Positions 18,370 to 27,934 of a stretch of DNA of 64,000 nucleotides are shown one piece after another (positions within the stretch are counted from its first letter, which is position 1; each line of letters begins with the position of its first letter). The notes under the pieces were generated by a model, which ran no database searches, was not told the origin of the DNA, and saw only the letters and a program-made list of their open reading frames with translations. The stretch covers positions 110,888-174,887 of the forward strand of contig CAMHOY010000003.1 of NCBI GenBank assembly GCA_946186915.1, written 5' to 3'. Position numbers and translations under genes: made by a program. The DNA comes from an uncultured Bacteroidales bacterium. GTDB taxonomy: Bacteria; Bacteroidota; Bacteroidia; Bacteroidales; Paludibacteraceae.

Positions 18370-19728
18370 TTAATGTATTATTTTTCCATATAAATCAAAC
18401 TCTTCCGCCTTTATGATTTCTACGTCGTAGAACTCTCCAACTTTCAACTCTCCAACTTTCAACTTTTCAATCAACACCTCGCAATCCACTTCGGGACTGT
18501 CGTATTGGGTTCGTCCGATCCAATAGTCGCCGTCTTCCCGGTCGATGATCACGCGTTCTTTTTTTCCGACGAGTTGTCCCATCAGTTCCGCACTAATCTC
18601 CTGTTGGATTGCCATCAACTCTGATGCACGATGTTCCTTCACGTCCTGCGGGACATCGTCTTTGTAGTGTTGGTTTGCGTACGTGCCTTCTTCGTCCGAA
18701 TAGGCAAAACAACCCATCCGCTCAAAACGCATTTCTCTTATCCAGGACTTCAAGGCTTCAAAATCCTCCTCTGTCTCACCCGGATGACCCACCAACAGCG
18801 TCGTCCGTATGCAGATACCCGGTACGCGCTCGCGAATCTTCTTGATCAACGCGTCCTGTTCGGCCCGGGTAATGTGTCTGCGCATCAAACCCAACATGTG
18901 GTCCGTGCAGTGTTGTAGGGCGATGTCCAGATATTTGCATACATTCGCATGCCGCGCCATCACATCCAGCACCTCCTCCGGAAAATCAGTCGGGTAGGCA
19001 TAATGCAACCGAATCCATTCCACTCCTTCTATCTGCGCCATCCTGTCAATCAGTTCCGGCAACAAGTGTTTTTTTGTCTCCTTTCCCTTTAGGGAGGGGT
19101 TGGGGGTAGGCTTTATATCCAACCCGTAACTGCTCAAATCCTGCGCGATGACGTTCAGTTCCTTGACGCCTTGACTCACCAGCCATTTCACTTCTTGCAG
19201 GATCTCATCCATAGGCCGGCTGGTGTGCCTTCCGGTAATCAACGGAATAGCGCAGTAAGAACACATCCGGTTACAACCTTCGCTGATCTTCACATAAGCA
19301 TAGTGCTTGGGTGTCGTCAAATGCCGCTCAAAAGACTTACAACTTCCAACTTCTCTCAACTCTAAACTCTCAGCTCTCAACTTTTCGGTAAGTTTGAGAA
19401 AATCAAATTTACCGAAATAATAGTCCACTTCCGGCAACTCTGCTTCCAACTCTGCGCGGTAGCGCTCACTCAGACAACCCATCACAATCAACAGCCGTAA
19501 CTTCCCCTTTTTCTTCCGCTCGGCCATCTGCAGGATCATGTTGATGCTCTCTTCTTTCGCATCGCCGATAAAACCGCAGGTGTTGATTACGCATACTTCC
19601 CCTTTCGGCTCTGCCGGATCGTGCACGCACTTCCATCCGGCCGCTTCTAACTGCCGCATTACCCGCTCTGCATCTACCAGATTCTTCGAGCACCCTAACG
19701 TTATAAAGTCAATAACTCCCTGCTTCAC
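18370..19728 (-). CDS. rimO: Ribosomal protein S12 methylthiotransferase
   Basis: 452 residues. A radical-SAM enzyme that adds a methylthio group to an aspartate of ribosomal protein S12. Domains: N-terminal MTTase domain with the three cluster cysteines (LGCSKNLVDAERV near residue 13, NTCGFIGDAKEE near 50, MGCLSERY near 84), radical SAM domain with CNRMCSYCAIP near 153, and a C-terminal TRAM domain. The beginning MKQGVIDFITLGCSKN marks RimO rather than MiaB. Three foreign-looking stretches lie in frame: residues about 114-130 and 419-433 (short tandem repeats) and 205-217 (TPNPSLKGKE palindromic insert). It follows recQ by 51 nt on the minus strand. Confidence 0.93.
   Translation of the reverse strand: MKQGVIDFITLGCSKNLVDAERVMRQLEAAGWKCVHDPAEPKGEVCVINTCGFIGDAKEESINMILQMAERKKKGKLRLLIVMGCLSERYRAELEAELPEVDYYFGKFDFLKLTEKLRAESLELREVGSCKSFERHLTTPKHYAYVKISEGCNRMCSYCAIPLITGRHTSRPMDEILQEVKWLVSQGVKELNVIAQDLSSYGLDIKPTPNPSLKGKETKKHLLPELIDRMAQIEGVEWIRLHYAYPTDFPEEVLDVMARHANVCKYLDIALQHCTDHMLGLMRRHITRAEQDALIKKIRERVPGICIRTTLLVGHPGETEEDFEALKSWIREMRFERMGCFAYSDEEGTYANQHYKDDVPQDVKEHRASELMAIQQEISAELMGQLVGKKERVIIDREDGDYWIGRTQYDSPEVDCEVLIEKLKVGELKVGEFYDVEIIKAEEFDLYGKIIH
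18431..18470. repeat. Short tandem repeat, 15-nt double unit, in frame in rimO TRAM domain
   Basis: aactctcc/aactttc alternates twice and a half. It encodes KLKVGELKVGEF within the TRAM domain, so the RNA-binding domain carries a duplicated five-residue block. Confidence 0.75.
19077..19112. repeat. GC-rich palindromic insert, in frame (PNPSLKGKE type)
   Basis: Encodes TPNPSLKGKET inside the rimO radical-SAM domain loop. Core ccctttaggg is nearly a perfect palindrome, with a G-rich arm on one side. Confidence 0.7.
19338..19387. repeat. Short tandem repeat, 7-nt unit caactct, in frame in rimO
   Basis: Heptamers caactct, aaactct, cagctct, caacttt in a row, encoding EKLRAESLELREVG between the MTTase and radical-SAM domains. 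Confidence 0.75.
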
Positions 19729-19779
19729 TCTTTTTCGTCTTTCCTTTCTCGCGCATGGTTGCGCGAGCCCTTTCTCCTT

Positions 19780-21963
19780 TTAATTCCCCAGGTCGCAATG
19801 GAATTTCAGCCTTACCAGCCGTACGTGCATCTCATCGTAGTAGTCTTCGCCCAGTTCCTCCATCGCCTTACGGATATTATCATCGTCGGCATTCTTGAAA
19901 TAGTCGTAGATCTCTTCCTCCTCGTCGGGGTCGAGCACCTCTTGAATGAAGTAGTTGATGTCGATCTTCGTGCCGGAGAAGACAATCGCCTCCAACTCGT
20001 CCATCATCTCTTCCATGGACATACCGCAACTTTCTGCCAAGTCGTCCAGGTCAACGCGGCGGTCAATAGCCTGAATGATCTGTTTCTTGCGGGTGGATTT
20101 CTTCGCTACCGTGCGGATACGCATGTCGTCCGGACGGATGATTTCGTTTTCCTCCACGTACTCTTTGATGACGCGCAGGAATTCGTCGCCATAACGTTTC
20201 GCTTTCGCTACACCCACACCCGGGATGGTCAGCAACTCCTCCATCGTGATCGGATATGTCGTCGCCATGGCTTCCAGACTCGGGTCCTGGAAGATAACAA
20301 ATGGCGGCACATCATTCTTCTTTGCTACCTTGCGGCGGATATCCTTCAATATTGCGAACAATACCTCATCGGCTGCCGCGCAGGTGGCTGCTGCGCCGTC
20401 CATCAGATCGTCCTCGTCGTTCTGGATCTCTATCGGCACCTCGAACTTGCCGGGCTTGCGGATGAATTTCGTTCCTTCTTTCGTCAACTTCAGGTCGCCG
20501 TACGAGTCAACATCTTTCTTGAGCATGCCTACTACCAGCGCCTGACGGATGATGGCGTGCAGCGTGCTCTCTTCTTCGTCACTCGCCGCACCGAAATTCT
20601 CCAACTCGTCATGGTGGTAACTCATTACCTCCGCCGTCTGGTTACCGTGAAGGATATCTACGATATGCTCCGCTTTCTGCTTTTCTTTTACCTGCTGAAT
20701 GGTCTCCAAAATCAACTGCAGCAACTCACTCGCATCCACCTGTTTGTATGTCTTGCGGCAGTTGTCGCAGTTACCGCATTTCTCCTCCGTGTATTCCTCG
20801 CCGAAATAATGCAGCAGTAACTTGCGACGGCAAATAGTACTCTCTGCATAACTCTGTGTCTCGAAAAGCAATTGGTTTCCGATACCTATTTCTTTCGGTG
20901 TCTTGCCTTGCTGGAAACGGCGCAGACGCTCGATGTCGTCCGGCGAATAGAAGCAGATACATTGACCTTCGCCGCCGTCGCGTCCCGCACGGCCTGTCTC
21001 CTGATAATAACCCTCCAAACTCTTCGGAATGTCGTAATGTACCACGAAACGTACGTCCGGCTTGTCGATTCCCATACCGAAGGCGATGGTCGCTACGATG
21101 ACTTGCACCTCTTCCATCAGGAACGCGTCCTGATTTGCCGAGCGCGTCGCGGCATCCATGCCGGCGTGGTAAGGACGGGCAGAGATACCGTTCACTTTCA
21201 GCACTTCCGCTAAGTCCTCCACTTCCTTGCGAGCCAGGCAATAGACAATACCGCTCTTGCCTTCCATGCTGCGGATGTAACGCACAAGGTCCTTATCGAC
21301 ATCCGCCGTCTTCGGCCGTACTTCGTAATACAGGTTCGGACGGTTAAAACTGCTCTTGAAAACAGTAGCGTCCGGCATCCCTAAGTTCTTCTGAATATCT
21401 TTCTGCACTTTCGGCGTTGCCGTCGCGGTCAAAGCGATGATGGGCGCTTTGCCGATACGCTGAACCATACTGCGGATTTGACTGTACTCGGGACGGAAAT
21501 CATGACCCCACTCGGAGATACAATGCGCCTCATCTACTGCATAAAAACTGATCTTCACTCCCTGCAGAAAATCCACGTTCTCATTCTTCTGCAAACTCTC
21601 GGGTGCCAGATACAGCAATTTGGTCCGGCCGCTCACTACATCCTCCTTCACCGCTGTAATCTCCGGACGACTCAGGCTCGAGTTGATGAAATGCGCCACG
21701 CCCGGAACCTCCGAGTAGTTACGCATCGCATCTACCTGGTTCTTCATCAACGCTATCAGCGGCGAGATAACAATCGCCACGCCGTCCATAATCAATGAGG
21801 GTAACTGGTAACAGAGACTCTTTCCTCCGCCGGTCGGCATCAGAACAAAGGTGTCATTACCATTCATCACATTGCGGATGATGGCTTCCTGATTGCCTTT
21901 GAACGTGTCAAAACCGAAATGCTCCCTCAGAGCCTCTACTAACTGTTCGTGTGTTATTTCCAT
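19780..21963 (-). CDS. recQ: ATP-dependent DNA helicase RecQ
   Basis: 727 residues. 3'-5' DNA helicase for recombination repair and stalled forks. Helicase core: motif 0/I (FKGNQEAI, MPTGGGKSLCYQLP near residue 45), DEAHCISEWGHDFRP near 140, STOP-type motif VI GRAGRDGGEG near 325. Zinc-binding part: CRRKLLLHYFGE with CGNCDNC near 395. HRDC-like domain near 545-600 (EELLTIPGVGVAKAKRYG). A further acidic C-terminal extension of about 110 residues (DPDEEEEIYDYF) is present, longer than in E. coli RecQ (about 610). A clear promoter lies upstream (22026-22056). It is the first gene of the long minus-strand run. Confidence 0.95.
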   Translation of the reverse strand: MEITHEQLVEALREHFGFDTFKGNQEAIIRNVMNGNDTFVLMPTGGGKSLCYQLPSLIMDGVAIVISPLIALMKNQVDAMRNYSEVPGVAHFINSSLSRPEITAVKEDVVSGRTKLLYLAPESLQKNENVDFLQGVKISFYAVDEAHCISEWGHDFRPEYSQIRSMVQRIGKAPIIALTATATPKVQKDIQKNLGMPDATVFKSSFNRPNLYYEVRPKTADVDKDLVRYIRSMEGKSGIVYCLARKEVEDLAEVLKVNGISARPYHAGMDAATRSANQDAFLMEEVQVIVATIAFGMGIDKPDVRFVVHYDIPKSLEGYYQETGRAGRDGGEGQCICFYSPDDIERLRRFQQGKTPKEIGIGNQLLFETQSYAESTICRRKLLLHYFGEEYTEEKCGNCDNCRKTYKQVDASELLQLILETIQQVKEKQKAEHIVDILHGNQTAEVMSYHHDELENFGAASDEEESTLHAIIRQALVVGMLKKDVDSYGDLKLTKEGTKFIRKPGKFEVPIEIQNDEDDLMDGAAATCAAADEVLFAILKDIRRKVAKKNDVPPFVIFQDPSLEAMATTYPITMEELLTIPGVGVAKAKRYGDEFLRVIKEYVEENEIIRPDDMRIRTVAKKSTRKKQIIQAIDRRVDLDDLAESCGMSMEEMMDELEAIVFSGTKIDINYFIQEVLDPDEEEEIYDYFKNADDDNIRKAMEELGEDYYDEMHVRLVRLKFHCDLGN

Positions 21964-21978
21964 ATTATGTGTTTTTCC

Positions 21979-22019
21979 TTTCTTCCTTTCAACTATCTAC
22001 TTTCAACTCTCAACTAATT
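21979..22019. repeat. Short tandem repeat upstream of recQ, 7-8 nt unit ctttcaa
   Basis: Units tttccttt, cttccttt, caactat, ctacttt, caactct, caactaa lie between the recQ promoter and its start codon, so they form its 5' leader. Confidence 0.65.
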
Positions 22020-22025
22020 TCGGCA

Positions 22026-22056
22026 CAAAGATATATCTTTTTTTTTACATGTGCAA
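22026..22056 (-). promoter_or_regulatory. Promoter of recQ
   Basis: On the minus strand: TTG (22056-22054), 20 nt, TATCTTTG (22033-22026). The -33 region reads TTGCACATGT, followed by an A tract. Confidence 0.85.
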
Positions 22057-22185
22057 GAGTTTGTGCTTTTTTTATGAAAAATGCTTCGTTTTTTGGCGAC
22101 AAGCGGCTCGTTTTTGCCTGTTTAATCTTCTTCCTATAGTATTATATACTAAGTATATAATACAGAAGCGTGTTATGTGCAAAAC

Positions 22186-22285
22186 GTAGTGCGTCGTTAG
22201 TGCGTGATAAGTTGGTGATAAGTGCGTGATAAGTGCGAGATTAAAGTGGTCATCTGCTGGTGGTCTGCTGGTCAATACTTGTCCG
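22186..22285. repeat. Intergenic tandem repeat, 11-nt unit gtgcgtgataa, and tctgctggtgg
   Basis: Within the 445-nt divergent space between recQ and the MFS gene, an 11-nt unit (gtgcgtgataa, gttggtgataa, gtgcgtgataa) repeats, followed by two copies of tctgctggt. The remainder of this space holds the two promoters and T-rich sequence; no gene is seen in it. Confidence 0.65.
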
Positions 22286-22355
22286 TTTGTACATTGGGTA
22301 ATGTACCCCAAATAAGAAAAATGTAACATTTTTTACAAAAAAATGCAGATACCTC

Positions 22356-22386
22356 TTGTGTATATAAAAAAAATGTTGTAATTTTG
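22356..22386 (+). promoter_or_regulatory. Promoter of the glycan uptake operon
   Basis: TTG (22356-22358), 20 nt, TAATTTTG (22379-22386), with an A tract in the spacer. Predicted transcription start is near 22393, only about 17 nt before the chosen ATG. Confidence 0.88.
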
Positions 22387-22409
22387 CGGCGATTTTGAAA
22401 AATAATACC

Positions 22410-23765
22410 ATGCAGAAACGAAATTTATCCTTTACGCAACTCTTTAATCTGAGTTTTGGATTTTTCGGAGTACAGATCGCTTATGCGCTGCAGAGCGCAA
22501 ACATCTCCCGTATTTTTGCTACCTTGGGTGCGGATCCGCACACGTTGAGTTTCTTCTGGATTCTCCCGCCTTTGATGGGTATGATCGTCCAGCCGTTGGT
22601 CGGTAAGTACAGTGATAAGACATGGACCCGTCTCGGGCGTCGTAAACCCTATCTGCTCGTGGGCGCACTCATCGCGGTCGCAGTAATGTTGCTGCTGCCT
22701 AATGCCGGTGACTTCACTTTCGCGCAATCCGCTTTTCTCGGTTTGAATGCGGCGATGTGGTTCGGGCTCTTCAGCCTCATGTTCCTGGATACGAGTATCA
22801 ATATCGCCATGCAGCCGTTCAAGATGATGGTCGGCGATATGGTCAACGAAGAGCAGAAAGGGACAGCTTATGCTATCCAGTCCGCGCTCTGTAACGCCGG
22901 CTCGGTGGTAGGTTACCTCTTCCCGATCTTCTTTACATGGATCGGTATTGCCAACGAGGCGCCGGAAGGCGTTATTCCTGACTCTGTGAAGTGGTCCTTC
23001 TACGCCGGCGCTGCCATCCTCGTCCTCTGCTCGCTTTATACCTTCGCAACGGTCAAAGAGCTTAACCCTGAGGAGTACGCAGAGTTCCACGGCATCAAAG
23101 AAGATAATAAATCTGATGTCATAAATCATAAATCCGAAGAGAAGGGCTTCATCGGCCTTCTCAAGGAGGCTCCCTCTGCTTTCTGGACGGTAGGTCTCGT
23201 GCAGTTCTTCTGCTGGGCGGCTTTCATGTATATGTGGACGTATTCTAACGGAGCTATAGCATCGAACTGCTACGGATGGGATGGAGTCAATGCCGCTGAT
23301 TCGGCATTCCAAACCGCAGGTAACTGGGTAGGCGTCGTCTTCTGTGTTCAGGCTGTCGGATCGCTCCTCTGGGCAATGATCTTGCCTTTGCTCGAGAAAT
23401 GGACCGGAAACAAAGGTGCGTACGCTATCTCGCTGCTCGTTGGAGCGATTGGATTCATCTCCATTTGGTTTGTTGCAAACCCCTACATCCTCTGGATCAG
23501 TTACGCCCTCGTCGGCGCAGCTTGGGCGGCCATGCTGGCATTGCCTTTCACCATCGTCACCAACGCCATCAAGGGTGGAAATATGGGATATTATCTTGGC
23601 CTGTTCAACTGCACTATCTGCATACCGCAGATTATTGCAGCCCTCTGCGGTGGTTTACTCCTTAAATATATATGCGCGCACGTACAAGCCGGCATGTTGG
23701 TCGTAGCCGGTGTACTCCTTATCCTTGGTGCCGCATCGGTATTCCTGATTAAAGAGAAAGAGTGA
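22410..23765 (+). CDS. MFS transporter, SLC45 (sugar:cation symporter-like) family
   Basis: 451 residues, twelve hydrophobic helices. The ATG at 22410 is chosen; a TTG at 22395 would lie almost on the transcription start. Family marks: FGFFGVQIAYALQSANISRIF at the beginning, PLVGKYSDKTWTRLGRRKPY in loop 2-3 (conserved MFS G-x-x-D-R-x-G-R-R signature). It probably carries mono- or disaccharides across the inner membrane. As first gene of an operon with SusC and SusD, it would import the sugar released in the periplasm. The central cytoplasmic loop (residues about 225-245) contains a repeat-derived stretch (SDVINHKSEE). Substrate not known; maltose- or sucrose-type sugars are usual for the family. 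Confidence 0.88.
   Translation: MQKRNLSFTQLFNLSFGFFGVQIAYALQSANISRIFATLGADPHTLSFFWILPPLMGMIVQPLVGKYSDKTWTRLGRRKPYLLVGALIAVAVMLLLPNAGDFTFAQSAFLGLNAAMWFGLFSLMFLDTSINIAMQPFKMMVGDMVNEEQKGTAYAIQSALCNAGSVVGYLFPIFFTWIGIANEAPEGVIPDSVKWSFYAGAAILVLCSLYTFATVKELNPEEYAEFHGIKEDNKSDVINHKSEEKGFIGLLKEAPSAFWTVGLVQFFCWAAFMYMWTYSNGAIASNCYGWDGVNAADSAFQTAGNWVGVVFCVQAVGSLLWAMILPLLEKWTGNKGAYAISLLVGAIGFISIWFVANPYILWISYALVGAAWAAMLALPFTIVTNAIKGGNMGYYLGLFNCTICIPQIIAALCGGLLLKYICAHVQAGMLVVAGVLLILGAASVFLIKEKE
23107..23136. repeat. Short tandem repeat, 7-nt unit aaatcat, in frame in the MFS gene
   Basis: Units aaatctg, atgtcat, aaatcat, aaatccg encode KSDVINHKSE in the loop between helices 6 and 7. Near-identical units occur at 37057 and, inverted, at 4400. 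Confidence 0.75.
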
Positions 23766-23788
23766 TTAACAAACTAAAATATCTATTT

Positions 23789-24760
23789 ATGAAAAACAAA
23801 CTACTTGTATTTGCATGTGCAATGGCATTGGTAGGCCTGTCTTTCACTTCTTGTAAGGAGAAGACGGATTTTGATGCTATTGTAGATCAGATCTCCGAAA
23901 AGACGCTCAAGGGATACTTCTCCGGAGCGGAGATGTTCGGAGATGAGATGAAAGTGAGAATCGTGCAATTTAACTTCAAAGATGATGGTGTAGTGGAACG
24001 CACCGTCATGGCTGAGGGAAATTGTGTGTATGAGGCTCCTCAAAAAACCGTCTACGCATCATGGGCACTTGGCGATTTCTATGATGGCAATGCCGGACGT
24101 TACATCGAACTCTATCCGGCTGAGGGACAACCGTTGAGACTGAGATTCTTCAATGGAGGACTTGCAGAAGATGGACAACCGTTTGCCGTGGATAAAAATG
24201 ACAAGGTGGCAGACCTCGCATCTACCGATACTACCGTCCTTGGCCATAAATGGTATGGAAACGACACTGTTTACTACAAGATAGACACAGTTGTAGATGT
24301 GGTGAAGTACGATACTGTATGGACAAAGAAACCAAGGAGGGATCCGGAGACAGGAGAAATAGTGAAAGACTCTACCGGACATACTATCTATGACCGTGTC
24401 GTTAAATCCATCACAGAGAGAATCGTTCCTACCAAAATGAAATGGCCGATTGCTCCGAAGACTATTGATATCCGTCGTATTGAGCTCTATCGTGATCCTG
24501 TAACGCTTGAGAATACCGGCAAATGGTATATGATGCAAAAAGCATTCGATATAAATGAAAAACGTGAGCTAACCCCAACATTGGACACCACGGCTACGTT
24601 TGATTTCCATTGGGCGTATATCGTCTACACTTCGACCGCATACTTTGTTGTCAAAGCCGTGCCGGATGACGGCAAGGATGTGCAATTCTTTGAAATCAAC
24701 TATGATTTCCGCTTGCCGTCTGTCACGGTAGAGAAGCAACTCCTTAAAATCGAAAAATAA
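23789..24760 (+). CDS. Lipoprotein of unknown function in the SusCD operon
   Basis: 323 residues from the ATG at 23789, which gives a clean lipoprotein signal (LVGLSFTSCKEK, cysteine at residue 22). An upstream in-frame ATG would overlap the MFS gene and spoil the signal. The mature part is mostly beta-strand with many threonine/aspartate repeats (DTVVDVVKYDTVWTKKPRRD). I recognise no family and no catalytic motif. It lies 23 nt after the MFS gene and 24 nt before SusC, so it is surely co-transcribed with the glycan uptake genes. An accessory surface or periplasmic role in glycan binding is an inference from position alone. Confidence 0.75.
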   Translation: MKNKLLVFACAMALVGLSFTSCKEKTDFDAIVDQISEKTLKGYFSGAEMFGDEMKVRIVQFNFKDDGVVERTVMAEGNCVYEAPQKTVYASWALGDFYDGNAGRYIELYPAEGQPLRLRFFNGGLAEDGQPFAVDKNDKVADLASTDTTVLGHKWYGNDTVYYKIDTVVDVVKYDTVWTKKPRRDPETGEIVKDSTGHTIYDRVVKSITERIVPTKMKWPIAPKTIDIRRIELYRDPVTLENTGKWYMMQKAFDINEKRELTPTLDTTATFDFHWAYIVYTSTAYFVVKAVPDDGKDVQFFEINYDFRLPSVTVEKQLLKIEK

Positions 24761-24784
24761 CGAACAGCATAAATACAGTTAGAT

Positions 24785-27700
24785 ATGAAAAACATTCGTA
24801 ATTATTCGATGCGATATATGCTGACAGTAGCTATGCTGTTTGGCGCATTAATCGCATTCGCGCAAACAACCGTTTCTGGTACGGTCGTTGACGCGGGTAA
24901 TGGTGAACCGATTATTGGTGCCTCCATCCTCGAGATAGGCACCACCAACGGTACAATCACCGATTTTGATGGTAATTTTACACTCAATGTGCAACCGGGC
25001 GCTAAACTCGCTATCTCCTATATGGGTTATAAAGCTCAAGAGCTGGCGGCCGCTCCGAATATGTCCGTGAAACTATCGGAAGACTCCGAGCTCTTGGATG
25101 AAGTCGTTGTTGTTGGTTATGGTGTCGTAAAGAAAAACGATGCTACCGGTTCGGTAACGGCTATCAAACCCGACGAGATGAATAAGGCCCTCACCACTAC
25201 CGCTACCGACATGTTGGCGGGTAAAGTGGCCGGTGTTGTGGTTACCTCTGCAGGTGGTGCTCCTGGTGGAGGCGCTACGATTCGTATTCGTGGCGGTTCG
25301 TCGCTTTCCGCTTCCAATGACCCGTTGATCGTTATTGATGGTTTGGCTATGGATAATGATGGTATTCAAGGTGTGTCCAACCCGTTGTCTATGGTCAATC
25401 CTGCTGATATTGAGTCTATGACGGTCCTTAAGGATGCTTCCGCTACTGCTATCTATGGTAGCCGTGCTTCCAATGGTGTCATTATCATTACCACCAAGAA
25501 AGGTAAGGCAGGGACGAAACCAAAAGTTAGTTACGAGGGTAACGTTTCCGTTTCGCAGTTAACCGACCGTATTGAAGTTCTCAACGGAGACCAGATTCGC
25601 GCTTATGCGAATGCGCTCGGTATGAACGCTACGGCTACTGGCGTTCTCGGAGACGAGAATACCGATTGGCAAAATGCTATCTATCGTACAGCCGTTTCTA
25701 CTGACCATAATATCTCACTCATGGGAGGTACCAAACATATGCCATACCGCGCGTCTATCGGTTATACACTCGGTAATGGTATCCTAAAAACCAACCAGAT
25801 GCAACGTGTAACGGCAGCTGTCAACCTCTCACCGTCCTTCTTGGATGATCACCTCTCCTTTAACCTCAACGCAAAAGGAATGTATATCTACAATCGCTAC
25901 GCGGATGCAGTGCAAGGTGCAGCGCTCGATATGGACCCCTCGCAGCCTATCTATGATGAGAACAATATTGGTTTTGGCGGATATTTCCAGCATACAACCA
26001 AAGGTTCTTACAAAGATGAGTTGGCTGTTAATCCGGGCGACAAATGGTATCTCACCAATAACTCGCAATCAGTGGCTAACCCCTTAGCTTCACTTACGCA
26101 GAAAAAGAATATTGCGAATTCCGGTTCGTTCGTGGGGAATTTGGATGCTACCTATAAGATCCATGGATTCGAAGACCTCATCCTCCATGCAAACTTCGGC
26201 GCTGACTACTCCTATGGTAAACAGACGCTCGAAACCGCTCCGGAAGCCTTCTTTGACCACTATTACGGACGCTACGGTTGGTCTGAGCAAAGGAAGTATA
26301 ACTTGCTCTTCAACTGCTATGCGCAATATTATAAGGACTTCAACGAAAAGCATCACTTCGATGCTATGGTTGGTTACGAGTGGCAGCACTTCTATCGTAA
26401 AGGTACTTCCGAATATTATGGTCTCTATCCGCAAACTGCTCTTCCCCCGGAGGTGCGAGGTACCAAATATGATCATCGCACACCGGATCTCAATGCATAT
26501 GCTACAGAGAGTTACCTCGTCTCCTTCTTCGGACGTATTAACTATACTGCGCTCAACCGCTACATGCTTACCGCTACGCTCCGTGCCGATGGTTCCTCTC
26601 GTTTCGCACCAAGTAAACGATGGGGTGTATTCCCCTCGGTTGCACTGGGGTGGAAAATCAAAGAAGAAACTTTCCTTCGCGACGTGAATTGGATTAATGA
26701 TCTCAAGCTCCGTCTCGGTTATGGTATCACTGGTCAGCAAAACTTGAATATGGGTGACTACCCATACATGCCGACTTATGATGTTAGTAAAGAATACGCA
26801 TATTCTACGCTCGGACAAGAAGCTACTGCTGCAAACTTGGCAGAATTGGAAGCAATGGGATATAAATTGAATGAAGACTACGTTGTTTCCAGTGATAACT
26901 ACATCTTCTATGTAACCAACCGCCCGAATGCGTACAACCCGGAACTCACATGGGAAAAGACCACAACGTATAACGTAGGTATTGATTATGGTTTCCTTAA
27001 TAACCGTATCAATGGATCTATCGAATATTACTATCGTAAGACCTCTGATCTGATTAACTACGTGGACATACCTGCCGGAACAAACTTCAAAACCATGGTA
27101 ACACGTAATATCGGTTCTCTCCGCAACCAGGGTGTCGAGTTTGCGGTTAATGGCGTGGCTATCGACCGCAAGAACTTCAAATGGGATCTCTCATACAATG
27201 TAACATGGAATGACAATAAGATTACCAAATTGGAAGGTAATGACGATCCTGAATACTTTATCCCAACCGGCGAGATTCGTAATGGTAAGCGTATTCAGCT
27301 TCACAAAGTAGGCTACGCAGCTGCGTCCTTCTACGTGTATGAGACCACCTATGATGAAGCTCTCGGCAAACGAGTAGTGGTCGATCGTACCGGTGATGGA
27401 AAAATTGATGAACACGATAAGAAAATATACCATAACCCCGCAGCTCCTGTCACCATGGGCTTCTCGTCCAAGTGGCAATTCTACGGATTTGATCTCGGTA
27501 TTACATTCCGTGCGTCAATCGGCAACTATGTGTATAACTCCGTGCTATCCGGTAACATGCAGAATATTGAGAAGGCGCAGATATACGACAGTAAGGCAGG
27601 AGCATTCCATAACCTCATGCTCACGGCGCTGCACGCGCATTACGTGGACGGCATTCATCGTGCAGACTGTATCACACAGTTTGATGAACTCGACTACTTC

Positions 27701-27913
27701 GTAGAAAATGCATCCTTCCTCCGCTGCGATAATATCACACTCGGTTATTCCTTTGAGAAACCCGTAGTGAAGGGACGTGTATATTGTACCATTAGTAACC
27801 CGTTTGTAATCTCGCGCTACAAAGGTCTTGACCCGGAAGTGGCTGGAGGTATTGATAACAATATCTATCCGCGCTCGCTTACTGTCAGCCTTGGTACAAG
27901 CTTGAATTTCTAA
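24785..27913 (+). CDS. SusC/RagA family TonB-linked outer-membrane transporter
   Basis: 1042 residues. Signal peptide to about residue 27 (LFGALIAFAQ), then a carboxypeptidase-regulatory-like beta-sandwich (TVSGTVVDAGNGEPIIGASI), then the plug domain with the SusC signature (LKDASATAIYGSRASNGVII near 217), then a 22-strand barrel ending in LGTSLNF with a terminal Phe. It imports an oligosaccharide through the outer membrane using TonB energy, with the SusD lid encoded 22 nt downstream. The DEVVVVGYG segment near 105 is the usual TonB-box region. Substrate unknown; the neighbouring galactose genes suggest, without proof, a galactose-containing glycan. Confidence 0.95.
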   Translation: MKNIRNYSMRYMLTVAMLFGALIAFAQTTVSGTVVDAGNGEPIIGASILEIGTTNGTITDFDGNFTLNVQPGAKLAISYMGYKAQELAAAPNMSVKLSEDSELLDEVVVVGYGVVKKNDATGSVTAIKPDEMNKALTTTATDMLAGKVAGVVVTSAGGAPGGGATIRIRGGSSLSASNDPLIVIDGLAMDNDGIQGVSNPLSMVNPADIESMTVLKDASATAIYGSRASNGVIIITTKKGKAGTKPKVSYEGNVSVSQLTDRIEVLNGDQIRAYANALGMNATATGVLGDENTDWQNAIYRTAVSTDHNISLMGGTKHMPYRASIGYTLGNGILKTNQMQRVTAAVNLSPSFLDDHLSFNLNAKGMYIYNRYADAVQGAALDMDPSQPIYDENNIGFGGYFQHTTKGSYKDELAVNPGDKWYLTNNSQSVANPLASLTQKKNIANSGSFVGNLDATYKIHGFEDLILHANFGADYSYGKQTLETAPEAFFDHYYGRYGWSEQRKYNLLFNCYAQYYKDFNEKHHFDAMVGYEWQHFYRKGTSEYYGLYPQTALPPEVRGTKYDHRTPDLNAYATESYLVSFFGRINYTALNRYMLTATLRADGSSRFAPSKRWGVFPSVALGWKIKEETFLRDVNWINDLKLRLGYGITGQQNLNMGDYPYMPTYDVSKEYAYSTLGQEATAANLAELEAMGYKLNEDYVVSSDNYIFYVTNRPNAYNPELTWEKTTTYNVGIDYGFLNNRINGSIEYYYRKTSDLINYVDIPAGTNFKTMVTRNIGSLRNQGVEFAVNGVAIDRKNFKWDLSYNVTWNDNKITKLEGNDDPEYFIPTGEIRNGKRIQLHKVGYAAASFYVYETTYDEALGKRVVVDRTGDGKIDEHDKKIYHNPAAPVTMGFSSKWQFYGFDLGITFRASIGNYVYNSVLSGNMQNIEKAQIYDSKAGAFHNLMLTALHAHYVDGIHRADCITQFDELDYFVENASFLRCDNITLGYSFEKPVVKGRVYCTISNPFVISRYKGLDPEVAGGIDNNIYPRSLTVSLGTSLNF

Positions 27914-27934
27914 CCTGTAAAAAAACACAACATT

